Positions 22,758-33,414 of a stretch of DNA of 64,000 bases are shown here, one piece after another. This DNA is from Stemphylium vesicarium. Taxonomy: Eukaryota > Ascomycota > Dothideomycetes > Pleosporales > Pleosporaceae. Each line of letters starts with the position of its first letter. Position 1 is the stretch's first letter. The stretch is taken from the NCBI GenBank assembly GCA_004380135.1, contig QXCR01000048.1, positions 62,001 to 126,000 on the forward strand, in the 5' to 3' direction. The translations under genes and the position numbers were made by a program. The notes below the pieces were generated by a model. It had not been told where the DNA came from and ran no database searches. It was given only the letters and a program-made list of their open reading frames with translations.

Positions 22758-22907
22758 TTGGGAAAACTCAAAGGTTCGCAGTAGCTAGGTTCGATTGTTT
22801 GCGGATTCAAAAGTAGAGGTAGCGTAGGAATATCAATCAGAATGATCACTGCGCAATCGTAGGGCTCCTTGTAGTAATGCCATCTCCATATTGACGAACC
22901 TGCTTTG

Positions 22908-23704
22908 CTATGGTTTCAATGCCTCAGAAGGATATGAATAGTGATACCGCTCGTCGACAGGAAACCCAAGAAGCTCGTCATTCTGCGTCCAAATTTTCCT
23001 AGGTGAGCTCAATACAGCTTCCGCAAAGCTGGCACCAGGATTCGCATACATATTGATTTGTTTCTCCCCTTCAAGAACATAGATGTTTGTGACCTTACCA
23101 CTACGGGTAAGCTCCGGTACTCCATAGCTCCACCAGACGCTACCCTCTCCGGCTCTGGCTCGATTGATAGGTCTGTGCGGTGAGGTAACCAAGTACGCGT
23201 CGCCTCTCACGGCTTGAGCAAAAGCTTTCGAATTAGCAGACCAATAATAATACTCGATCCCAGCCGCCTTGTAGGGAGCCGAGTCCTTAGCGGAGTCCGG
23301 TAGAACGTCTCTCAGGTATCTTGACGTCTGTCCGTATGGAAGGCCTAGATGAGTGTCAAGCCCTTGTTTGTAGAATTCTGTATCTTCGTAAGAAAAGCCG
23401 CTGTAGAAAAACCAGGGTCCATTTGGATGTGACCCCCTTTGGATCGTAGACTCGAACTCTGTCCTCCTCCTAGCCACATCGATGACCGGAATTCCTTTGC
23501 TCTCTAGATCTTGCCTTTTACCAGACGCTGCCGGTTGTTTGTAATTGATTCAGACTGAGGGAGGATACGCCCCAGCTGGATCTGCGGGGTCCACCTGATA
23601 TTCCACACGCCGACGCATATGCAGTCGATCGAATTATCGTTTCCTGGCAACATTTTGATGGAGGAAAACAGTAAGATTATTGTTCGTATGGCCGACTGGT
23701 GCAT
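22908..23704 (-). CDS. Putative secreted protein of unknown family
   Basis: Best model: exon 1 23704-23569 and exon 2 23527-22908, 251 residues. Exon 1 begins with an Ile/Leu/Phe-rich segment at residues 6-19 that could be a signal peptide. Exon 2 is clearly coding in character, with blocks such as GPWFFYSGFSYEDTEFY, AGIEYYYWSANSKAFAQ and GSVWWSYGVPELTR, but has no ATG near its start. The joining intron is only 41 nt (donor GTATCC, acceptor CGGCAG), shorter than the others here. Read without splicing, the frame meets TGA at 23550-23552. The locus is therefore either an intact gene with a very short intron or a damaged one. Family and function are not recognised. Confidence 0.5.
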
Positions 23705-26700
23705 TGTCACAACACATGGTTGAATATGGCTCACTGTGTAGATGGAATCTTCACTTGCGCGATTATGTCTGCTCTTTCGAAAACTTCCGAAATGATGTTC
23801 ATTGATCGAACAATGAAGATCAGCAAGACAGATGCCACTGTGTCTTCCAAAATGGGCCTGCGATTCAGCCCGGCCCCGCGCTTCAATTGAATCGTCCTCA
23901 TGCTCGGAACCGGTGCGCACTGCAATTCTGATCATTGTGCGCAGGTATAGTGATGTAACCGTCAGTAAATCTTCTCCGCTGTTGTAGGGACTGTCAGGTA
24001 AAAACCATAGTGAGATGGCGGGGTGAAGTGACAGCCAAGGGTTAATGGGTCGCTCCTGAGATCGCTCCCTAGGTCGCCGCAATAACCCGCTCTCGCACTA
24101 GACCCTTTCCACACTAAACGGACCCTTCGCTCTACATCTTTCCTCGCCTCTTCTCCTCACCTGAACACTTACACTCGCCTCTCACATTTATTCCTTTCTC
24201 AAAAGAACCCGAAATTTTGAAATCATATATTCTAGGCACATGGGTCTACCGAAACATGTCCGATTCTTCACCCTCGCGCACCAAAAACTTTGAGTTATCA
24301 TTTTCCGTCTCTACTCAAAAAGTCCATTCGAACAATACTTATGAGCGGTTTTTCTAACAACTCAATATGCGACGAAGAAAACGCATGTCTTCCAATTTCT
24401 CATTTACTAAAAACTATAACTGGCCTGGCTAAGGATTTGGAACAGATGCTTTCATACATGACCATTTGAGAAAACCTTGCGGAACTCGGCAGCATGGGGG
24501 CTGCGCGGCTCTGGCTCTCCCATATCTAAACGCCTTCTTCTGACTTACTTGCTATGCTTTCCTTATCTTCCACACTCTGCTAAACAATTCTTCTCTGTTT
24601 TAAAAATCAACATAACTCCGTAAATGTCTCGGCTGCTAACACGACTAAACTCAAATTTGAAATATTATCGCCGCATGTTGCTGTGGAGGTTTGAAATTGC
24701 AATCATGTCTAAAAATCGCAAAATATCGCTACATGAAAGGACATCTCGTGTTTTCAACAAAAGAAAAAGGCAAATCCTTTGATCCATGGATTCCAAGTCC
24801 CTCTAAAAGCCGTTACACCTTTGCAATTCAGAAAGCGCCGGACTGATCAATTATATAAGTTCGGCGGAACCAGCGCGTATAAATGCGCCCCTCACCTCTC
24901 TCTACATATTCCAACCCAACTCTCACTTTCCTATTCGTGTTCCTAAAAGAATCCATCAGCCCACATGTTTTCCTGTTTTCTTGAAAACCAAAGGACTACA
25001 CAAGCGATCTTTGTCCGGAGTCGACAGAAAATTCACGTTATGTTCTGAACTAGTCTGACTGCAAGATGTTCGTTAAGTTGGCTAAATGTGCTGTGCCGGG
25101 TTCAAAGCTCACCATTCCTCGTCTGTGTGGTGAGCTCGGGTGCTGTGCCACCCCGGTATCTATTGCAAGAGTCTTGTCGCGCGGAGGGCGGCTGGCCGTG
25201 GGCGGATATATAAACCCTCTGTAGCAACTTAATCCTTCTTCCTATACTACATCCCTCTGCTAAAACATTCAGAAAATGACGTGGGACCTCCCGATGGCTT
25301 TCCCTCCTTCTTCTAAAATACGGATACTCACGAAACATGTCTCCTCCCTCCCTTCTTCCCCTGGACAAAACAAAACAGGATTCAGAAAGTGTCATGGTCT
25401 CGTTCTGGCCTTCTGTACTTCCTAAACCAACAAACTTGGCCTGGATGTGCGGACTCTGCGGGGGAGTATAAAACGCGTCTACTTTCACTTATGGTCCTCC
25501 TCTTCTTCCTCAATCCACTTCTAAAAGAACCTTCTCAATGGAAAAAAAGGCTGCAATTTGCGATGTCCTGGATCCTGTCTCCCCAAAATTCCACGATGAG
25601 GGGGGGGATGTGTTCGCTGGTGCCTGAAATAAAAACATCAATGGAGCCTTTGATGGCGTGCTGCCGAGTCTGCATCAATCCAACAAAGAATTAACTTGTC
25701 ACTAAAAGCCAGCCAAAGACGTGATATGTCCCGGACCCCGTCCCTCCTAAAAAGCTCAAAGCAAAGCTCGATGTCTCAGCGCTGGCGCCTGACTTGAAAA
25801 TCCAACAATCACATTCCATGGCGTGCTGTCGAGTGTGCACAAAAATATAACATAGATCCGCTATGTCTTTCCACGCGAGTGCCGGACTTAAAAACACCAC
25901 GAGTCCGGTATCATGGCGTTCTGCCGGTATGCTGAGAACAAGACAAGAGCGAGATACGAGACTGTGGGTAACGAGAAAAGTTGTGTACAAAAAGACTCAA
26001 TGAGGTATGGAGTGGAGTTCTGCCGTGGTGCTTCAAAGACCATTAAAAACGTATCATGGCATCGTTGGGCAGGATAGGAGAGATGTATAAAACCACAACT
26101 TCGGTCCTCCCTCCTACATCACTCCTTTCCAAATTTTCAACAATTCTGAAAAAGTGTACAACATCCTCTTCATGAGACCCTCTGAGCGGAAGGGAAAAAA
26201 CCTACGCCATGCGGCCTTCCTCTTCTTTCTTCATGGCATGCTATATATAGCGCCTACGCTGTAAAAGAACCACAACGCCCCTTACATGGGACTGTCTGCC
26301 CGGGTGTGGGGGATGTCTATAAAAACCCTCACCGTCCTCTGCCCCATCTCCCTACTCTACCACACATTCTCGTTGTACAAAAAAGTTCAAGTCCATGGTG
26401 ATGTCCCTTCTTTTGTGTCTTGGAAAAAAAGAAGGTGTGGGAGAACTGGGATGTTTTCGGCTCTGGGTGTTCGCTGTCAGTCTAGGACATGTATAACAAA
26501 AGCTGAATGCGAGAGTCATGTTCGAGCAGCGTCCCTCCTTTTACTTCCCCGAGAACCACCCGGGAAGCAGGCGATGAGAACCCCCAAACTCCACAACAAT
26601 GAAACAGATGCTTAAATAATCAAGAATCACATCATATTTCTCGTATTTGCAAATCAATCATAGCCCCCACACCACCCGCCCAACACCAAACCATCCGCAC

Positions 26701-26710
26701 ACCCACACTC
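23705..26710. other. Gene-free block between secreted-protein locus and HAUS6
   Basis: About 3 kb without credible coding sequence on either strand; the longest frames are about 100-190 codons and of poor composition. From about 24.2 to 26.5 kb the plus strand carries short A-runs of the form TAAAA or GAAAA every ~45-60 bp, several TATA-like boxes and CT-rich segments. See the repeat entry and findings. Confidence 0.6.
24878..26500 (+). repeat. Quasi-periodic degenerate array with TATA-like boxes and TAAAAG motifs
   Basis: TATA-like elements occur at about 24878, 25206, 25467, 26095, 26242 and 26317. Most are followed, after 50-65 nt of CT-rich DNA, by an A-run motif such as CTAAAAGAA (24943, 25521), CTAAAACATT (25259), CTGAAAAAG (26145) or GTACAAAAAAG (26375). 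A G/C-rich word ATGGCGTGCTG recurs at 25653 and 25818, with a relative at 25913. Units are too diverged to set firm borders, and the period is about 45-60 bp. Whether this is one decayed tandem array or convergent low-complexity sequence is undecided. Confidence 0.4.
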
Positions 26711-29210
26711 CTACCTAACCCCCCTCTTCCGACTCGGACTATCCATCCAACTCCCCTCCTGCTCCTCATCACTCACATCCACATCCGCAAGATCAATCCC
26801 GGTAACCCCATCCGGATCCTCCCCCTCTTCACCGCCACCCCTGCCATCCGGGCTCCAAACAGGACTCGTCGCAATCCTTGGCCTACTCTTGAAAACACGA
26901 TCATAATCCACCTCATCGCTAAAAAGGTGCTCCGTCGGCGTGCGTTCAATACTCCTTTCCCTGTCTTCTTCCAGCAACTCGACCGACTTGCGGGTACGCG
27001 GGGTGTCGAATTGGTTAACAGGGAAGAGGCTGTGACGACTATTGTTGCTGCCGCCGCTGCTTACGCGCTTGTCTTTTTTAGAGGCGGTGCGGCGCGGCAT
27101 GGATTGTGAGACGGCCATGCTCTGGCGCGTGCGCTCGAGGAGGGTGGCGTGGCGGTCTGGGTCTTCGGAGGGGGGGATGGGGGGTCGGGCTAGAGAAGGG
27201 AGGGGGTCGGGGGATTCGGGAACGGGCTCGAAGGAGTTTGTGCGCGACATTGTCATGCGTGTTCGTTCGAGTAGGGAGAGAGACATTCGCGGTTGGGGCT
27301 TCTTCACGGGAGAGGGGGTTGCGTTGCCGATGGAGTTGATGATTTGGTCTGCGAGGACTTCCTCGGGATCGAGGACTGGCGGTTCGAAGTTCGGGATTGG
27401 AGGCTCAGAACGGTACTCGGGTGATGCGCTTCCCGAGCGACGGGGTGATGCTTTCGGCGATGGCGATGCTTTTTGTAGCGCGAGAGTCACAGTCGTCTTA
27501 TTCTCTGGACTGCGGGGTGTTTGATCAACGCCCTCGGGAGTGGGTGGTGCAGAGACCGGTGCAGATTTGTTTTCATACTGAGCTTCTGCTGGGGACTCAA
27601 CATCGCGGGTAGGCGATGCTGCATTGCGAAGTGTCGAATTGCGACCGACAGGCGTTGCCTCTGAGTCGATCGGCGTTGCTGCCGGTACGTGCTGTGACGG
27701 TCGAGGCAGGATGGGTACTTTCTGCAGAGAGTTGGGCCGCGATAGATGCTTAGGCTTGGGAGGAACGACAGGACTTGTCGGTGATGCTGGTATCGATTCG
27801 GTAAGAGTCATCTTTCTACTTCGGGGTGGCGAGCGCTGTTCTTTGGTTGATAGTGCACGGCGTCGCGGTATGATGGCGGAGATGGGATTTGTCTTGACTT
27901 TGCTGGCACGTAACAAGTCTTCGTCCATATCCGATAGGATATCGCGATACTCTGCTCGCAGCCCAGGTCGCTTGATTGACGTACTTTCAACCTGTTCTTT
28001 CGAAGATGGCAACTGGTATTGTGAATGGACGTCGAACTTGAGCTCCTTTACAGGCGCCACATTCTTCTCATCTGCTGACGCTTCCGTTGCTGACGATTCA
28101 CTCTTGAGCTCCTCATGGAAAGCCTTCCATTTCTGCAGCCTGTCCTGCTGTTCCTTGACCCTCGACTGCAAGTTCTCCAGCAGCCCAGCCTCGGGAGCAA
28201 CATCCTGAAGTTTCTGGCCTTCTTCAACCATGTGCCAGACCTTGTCGAACCGGTTATTCAGGAAAGCATCTTCCGTCTGGACATCGTCACCATGTAGCAT
28301 AACGTCGAGCCATTTCTGATTGCCTATCCAATTGTCCTTCAATTGCTTCTTGACGGCATCCGCCTCCTTCTGCGGCACAGCGGGTTTCTTGGCCTGGGGA
28401 GTGTCCTTGGACTTGCGTATACGGCGATGAATATCTTCAGCCTTTTTATCCAACAACCCTTCAAACTCCAGATACTTTCTTCTTTTCTCTTCTTTCTTTT
28501 TCAGCACATTGAGCAGTGCCGCCTTGTGCGCAATGGCCAGCGGAAGCAACGACCGCTGTTGATCAGCCGGAAGCGTTGATGCCATGGCCAGACTCCTCGC
28601 GACCGCTGCATTGCGTTCACTCTGGTCCCGCGCCACAAGCACCTTCTTCAAGACAGCATTGGAGAATATAGAGATGATCTCGTAGAACTTCTCACCTTTG
28701 CACTCGTCCAACATGGTCTTCCTAAGAACCGACTCCCGCCCTAGTATGCCATTCTTCTTCAATTCGTTGAGGCATCGGTATAGCGCAGCGCGTAGGTTCA
28801 GCGATTGGAGCGGTTCGAGTGGTGGAAAGAACGGCTGGAGTTTCTGAAATGATGTTAGAGAGATTTCATAGACCTAGGTTCATACAACACACCTGCGCTG
28901 TCTCATTCGGATCCCAAATCTCAAACAAGCGGAACAAGGCCCACTCCGTCCCACCGATTCTCTGCCGCTGGTCTGCATTCTTCGCCGAGAAAGTTTGCAC
29001 CGTGAGGTCAGGCCAATCCTCGCGCAGATCAAATTCCAGCAAACGGAGATTAGTCACAAAGAGCTTGATATCCGAAGCGGGCATGGGATTCAATGTTGCC
29101 GGTTTGGCATTGTTTGTCTTGACAGACATGGTGCGCGCATGTCCGCTGGTAGTCGTCGTCGTCGTCGTCGTCGTCGTAGCGGTAGAGGTGGTCGAGGTAG
29201 CGCGAGACAT
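26711..29210 (-). CDS. HAUS6: HAUS augmin-like complex subunit 6 homologue
   Basis: Exons 29210-28893 and 28843-26711 (50-nt intron) give 816 residues. Residues ~45-330 match the HAUS6 N-terminal domain: KLFVTNLRLLEFDLREDWPD, KNADQRQRIGGTEWALFRLF and LNLRAALYRCLNELKK are characteristic. A coiled coil follows to about residue 330. The rest is long, Ser/Pro/Arg-rich and disordered. Augmin recruits gamma-tubulin to existing microtubules and supports spindle and cytoplasmic branching in filamentous ascomycetes. The N-terminal poly-Thr run is encoded by a GTC/GAC trinucleotide repeat (about 29149-29176). A second in-frame ATG at 29129 just after the poly-Thr run is an alternative start. Confidence 0.87.
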
Positions 29211-29529
29211 GTTGGCAACGGCAGAGCATGTCCCCGCGCAATTGCTTCTATACAGCACTCTCGGGCGTCGGCAGGTCGGCGATGCATGCGTTGGTGTTGC
29301 GGTGTGACGGACCCTTGCATTGTTTGCCAAGGCGGGTGTTATCGATAACCCACGCTTCGCGCTTTCTTGTCCCTGGTTTGAACCCGTGCTTCACTTATCA
29401 ATCGCTTTCTTTTGACTCGCCAAACACACGTGCTCTTCACGCTTTCAGTCACAAAGATTGGTGTTTTGACATAAATTCCCCTTATTCCTGTTCCTGTCCC
29501 CCTTCCAGGAGTCTGGCATACCGAACATC
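29211..29529. other. Divergent promoter region, HAUS6 / HD-domain gene
   Basis: Separates two divergent starts by about 320 bp. No specific element recognised. Confidence 0.5.
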
Positions 29530-30393
29530 ATGACCACCGACGAGGCAACCCAAACCAACGGCGTCCCCGAGCCCAGCGCCGGCAAACTCGCAGCAAAGGA
29601 TGCGCAACAGCAAGAATGGAAAGTCGAGAGCGGTATGTCATGAACACAAAAGCAATGGCTAGTCCGTATGCGAACACCTCTCTTACCTCCATCATACCCC
29701 AAACATCGTCGCCCCATACTAACACCCCACCTCACAGTTCTCGCAGGAATCACACCCCGCTATGCCGAAAACACAGACTCACCCGTCCCCTTCTTCCACC
29801 TGCTCGAGCGCCTCAAGACAACTAAGCGCGCAGGCTGGCGTCGCTTCGGAATCTCCGACTGCGAATCCATTGCCGACCACATGTACCGCATGAGCATTCT
29901 AACCATGATGGCCCCCGCGTCGCTCAGTTCGAAACTCGACATAGCCAAGTGCTGTCGCATGGCCGTGATCCACGACATGGCCGAGGCGCTGGTCGGCGAC
30001 ATCACGCCCGTCGACGACGTGAGCAAGGAGGAAAAGAGTCGGCGCGAATCAGAAACCATGGACTACATCTGCACAAACTTGCTAGGCCAGTTCAACGGCG
30101 GCCTGAATGGCAAGGATATCCGCGCTATTTGGCAGGAGTATGAAGATAGCGTCACGCCGGAGTCGCTGTTTGTGCATGATATCGACAAGGTTGAGCTGCT
30201 GGTTCAGATGGTGGAGTACGAGAGGAAGTACAAGTGCGAAAAGGACCTCGGGGAGTTTACGTGGGTGGCCGAGAGAATCAAGAGTGACGAGGTCATGGCG
30301 TGGGCAAAGCAGATTTTCCGCGAGAGGAAACAAATGTGGAGGGATGCCGGTAAGACTCCCACGTGGAAGTCGGGCACTGAGCCTGAGGAGTAA
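29530..30393 (+). CDS. HD-domain phosphohydrolase (HDDC2/YfbR-like 5'-deoxynucleotidase)
   Basis: Exons 29530-29632 and 29738-30393 give 252 residues. The N-terminal 35 residues are polar and probably disordered. The HD domain shows its metal ligands in order: His82 in SIADHMYR, His113-Asp114 in AVIHDMAEAL, and an Asp in FVHDIDKVELL (182 or 184). The spacing and the motif EALVGDITP are those of the HDDC2/YGK1/YfbR group, which dephosphorylates deoxynucleoside monophosphates with a divalent metal. Length fits the family. The 105-nt intron ends CCTCACAG. Confidence 0.92.
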
Positions 30394-30573
30394 AACCCAA
30401 AAACAGGCCAAGTCAGAAAATGGCGCCATGTATGACATTACGACAATGATTATGATGTAAGTAGTCAAGAAAGACGGAGTAGAAGGGTAGACTTATCATC
30501 AGCGATGACTGATATCCAATGACTGAATACCAAGCTTCAACACACACACACACATACACACCCCACATTCCCA

Positions 30574-32979
30574 TCACGGATCAGACAAACTGTGCAACCT
30601 CCTCTTCCTCACCCCACTCGATGGCGTCCCCACAATCCCCGGACTCCCCCCAACCCTCATCCCGCCCTCACTTCCACCACCACTCCCAATATACCCCTCC
30701 CCCCTACTCCTCACACTCCTTCCCCCAGGACTCTGCACCACCGCACCACCCCACCGATCTAACCCCCCATACTCGCCTCCCCGTATCTCCTTCCCACTCC
30801 TGCGCCCATGCCAGTAGCACAGCCCCCGACTGGGTCCCACATACGCGCCATGCAGCGGACACAGCGGGCTATTAGGAAGGTGTTCAGGGACCAGCCACTC
30901 GAACTTGCGGCGCTCTTCTTCCTCCTGGCGTGCCAGCGCCGCAACAGTGCGGTCATCGGGCGAATCTGCATCGAGTGCGTGGTGCACGCGCGACCACCCA
31001 TCGTGCCCCAGCATGGGCGGCGAGTTCACCGCTAAAACAGGGCTGAGCGGCGGTTTTACACCCATATAGCCTAGACTGCCGCGCGAGACGAGGCCTGAGC
31101 TGGCGTTTGCGTCGAAGTCAACGTGCGAAGGGGTTTTGGGCGTGTGTAGAGGCCCTTCGGGGCCTTCTTCTTCGTCGTCCACGGAGGGCGTGTCGAGGTC
31201 TGTGGTTAGGCTCATGAGCAGCGCATCAGAGTCCCAGTACCCACCAGGACTGGAGCGCGGGCGGTTGGTGCGTGTTATGCCGCCGCCTTGGACGTCGAAG
31301 AAGAAGTCGGCTAGTTTGCCTTTTACCTCGCCGTTGGCGTCGAAGAGGGGGGGCGTGGGGACGCGGTTTAGGCCTGGGGGGATGAAGGTTGGTGGGCATT
31401 GCATGTTGGCCAAGGACGTTGATGGCATCAGGCTTTGTTGTTGGTGTTGTTGTTTTCCGCGACTTGTAAGGTATGGTGAAGAGGTGGTCTGTCGAGAGTT
31501 TTCTAGGGCAATTTGGTCGGCGATGCGGTTTGAGCGTTTGAAGGGGTTGATGGAGAAGCGGCGGCGAGGAGGAGGATCTTGTCCGAGAGTTGGAAGTCCG
31601 TCTTCACTGGAGTTCAGGCTTTTCCACATCCAGCGGCGTGCTCTGGTTACTTTTGTGTCTTGGGTCATCTGTTGTAACTCTGCCTTGGTGCGCGCTTGCT
31701 GCTCCTGATATGCCTTTTCCTCTGCCGATGTCCAACTACCGTCTGGTGTCTGAGCCTTGGTCGAATCGCTCGCGCTCGTGCCGCTTTGGTTGCTTCTTCC
31801 ACTGCGAGTTCTCCTTGAAAGTGGTCGACTGATGTAGCACCGGTCTCTCACTTTCTGTGGTGGCCGCTCGAACTTTGGCGATTGTGAGGAGCCAAACACT
31901 TCGTCTCCAGGCAAGAAACCTACGCCACCTAGGTTGTCCTTGCTCAGTGCGAGGCTGCTGTCGCGAAGGGTGTAATCCTCTTCCTTGATAGGCGTGGACT
32001 TGGCTATGCGAGTTGGCTCCCATTTTGGCTGCTCATTGCGGATCCACGGCGTTTTGGGACTTCGTTGACGAGGAGCCCCGAGACTGCCCATCATGTCGAC
32101 TGGAGAGCGACCGCGAGCAGGAAGATCCGGCATTACATTCGGCATTGATAAGTCAAGTTGTACCTTTCGGCGATCTCGAAGTCCGCTCTTTGTTGTCGGA
32201 GACGCTGGGCTTGATGGTTTGACTGGGCTCTCGACAGTACTGCAAGGCTCAGCAATTACGACGGTTGGCTTCGCTAACTTTTCATGACTGTTCCTCGACT
32301 TTACAGGTGGCAGCGGAGCAAAGGAGAGCACCCGATCTTTCTTGTGCAGCTTCGCAAAAGGCTCTTCCTTCGAATCTCGTCTCGAATGATCATCCCAGGA
32401 TCCTTGCGTGTGCAGTATTCTGAGCTCCGGCACATGCTTCGCAATGCCCTTTGCCAGAGCTAATATGGAGGACCTGCGATGATCGTAGGAATAGGAATCG
32501 CTCGTGTTGGTTGAGAAAGAGTCGGTTAGATGCATGGTTGTCGATGCTTGGGAATCCACACTATCAACATGGCGAAGCCTGCTGTTTTGAATAACGTCCG
32601 CGTCGTCGATGGTGGTACGCCTCATGATCTCTTCCAGTGGCGGAGGTGAGTCTTGTCGCTCTTGCTCCACAATCATTGGGTGATAACTCTGGCTGTGGTC
32701 GCCCAGCTCCGGTCGCTGACCCCAACTGAAGCCTTCACGTCGACTGACATGCCTTGGAGTAACGCCTTCATCAATCGCTAAGGCTTCCATGTCGAGAAAG
32801 TGATCTGCATGTTCTTGCAATGATGTGTAATGTCTAGTAAGGGCTGTCCCAGGGCTTGGAGGCGGTAGGATGTCGCCTTGGCTAGTAAAAGATGCATCCT
32901 GTGTCGGACAACCTGAGTAGCCCGAGCATGCCGCAAATGAACTTGTCGCGTAGGCTGTGGATGTAGATGCTGATGACAT
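30574..32979 (-). CDS. Conserved ascomycete protein, mostly disordered, unknown function
   Basis: Single exon, 801 residues, rich in Ser, Pro and Arg with many phosphorylation-like SP and RRxS motifs and no globular domain that I can name. A helical, charged segment around residues 445-490 (SAEEKAYQEQQARTKAELQQ) may be a coiled coil. Near residues 725-745 is a Cys/His motif SPLCPLH...GLCYWHGR, seen at the C terminus of a family of uncharacterised ascomycete proteins and possibly metal binding. The start ATG opens a Ser/Thr-rich leader. Function unknown. Confidence 0.8.
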   Translation of the reverse strand: MSSASTSTAYATSSFAACSGYSGCPTQDASFTSQGDILPPPSPGTALTRHYTSLQEHADHFLDMEALAIDEGVTPRHVSRREGFSWGQRPELGDHSQSYHPMIVEQERQDSPPPLEEIMRRTTIDDADVIQNSRLRHVDSVDSQASTTMHLTDSFSTNTSDSYSYDHRRSSILALAKGIAKHVPELRILHTQGSWDDHSRRDSKEEPFAKLHKKDRVLSFAPLPPVKSRNSHEKLAKPTVVIAEPCSTVESPVKPSSPASPTTKSGLRDRRKVQLDLSMPNVMPDLPARGRSPVDMMGSLGAPRQRSPKTPWIRNEQPKWEPTRIAKSTPIKEEDYTLRDSSLALSKDNLGGVGFLPGDEVFGSSQSPKFERPPQKVRDRCYISRPLSRRTRSGRSNQSGTSASDSTKAQTPDGSWTSAEEKAYQEQQARTKAELQQMTQDTKVTRARRWMWKSLNSSEDGLPTLGQDPPPRRRFSINPFKRSNRIADQIALENSRQTTSSPYLTSRGKQQHQQQSLMPSTSLANMQCPPTFIPPGLNRVPTPPLFDANGEVKGKLADFFFDVQGGGITRTNRPRSSPGGYWDSDALLMSLTTDLDTPSVDDEEEGPEGPLHTPKTPSHVDFDANASSGLVSRGSLGYMGVKPPLSPVLAVNSPPMLGHDGWSRVHHALDADSPDDRTVAALARQEEEERRKFEWLVPEHLPNSPLCPLHGAYVGPSRGLCYWHGRRSGKEIRGGEYGGLDRWGGAVVQSPGGRSVRSRGEGYIGSGGGSEGGMRVGGSPGIVGTPSSGVRKRRLHSLSDP

Positions 32980-33414
32980 GAGCGAGCTGACGGTGATTGC
33001 CGTACACAGAGGGTGTGACTCGTTGTCGCCAGATTAGTTGCGCATCAAGGTAGGACAATCGCAGTCGGCTGTCTCGAGGTTAACAATAGGTGTATCGCAA
33101 AGGTGTGTGCAGGAAAAGCAGGTGTCGCACAACAGAAAGAATCAAGGTACTGTTATGGTCATGGGTGTCGAGTAAGCGTCTATCTTCGCTTCCCGAATCG
33201 GGAAGGAGAAACAGATGACAAGAGATCTTGACAAGGAAGCGACCACTTACGCCGTGGATGTGCATACCAACTTCCCAACCAGGACATTAGTGCCATAAAC
33301 AAGACTCCGCCAACACCGATACTATGCAAGCCTTACAGAACATCATCCAAACGCGCAATCCAGACCGTGTACACCGGGTATAAGCCATGCCGCGTAACAC
33401 ATGATGCTGCAACT
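32980..33414. other. Intergenic region upstream of the disordered-protein gene
   Basis: Lies between the start of the disordered-protein gene and the SMC2 stop codon. No feature recognised. Confidence 0.5.

Noticed and set aside
27042..27524. 160-codon plus-strand open frame
   Set aside because: Antisense shadow of the disordered region of HAUS6.
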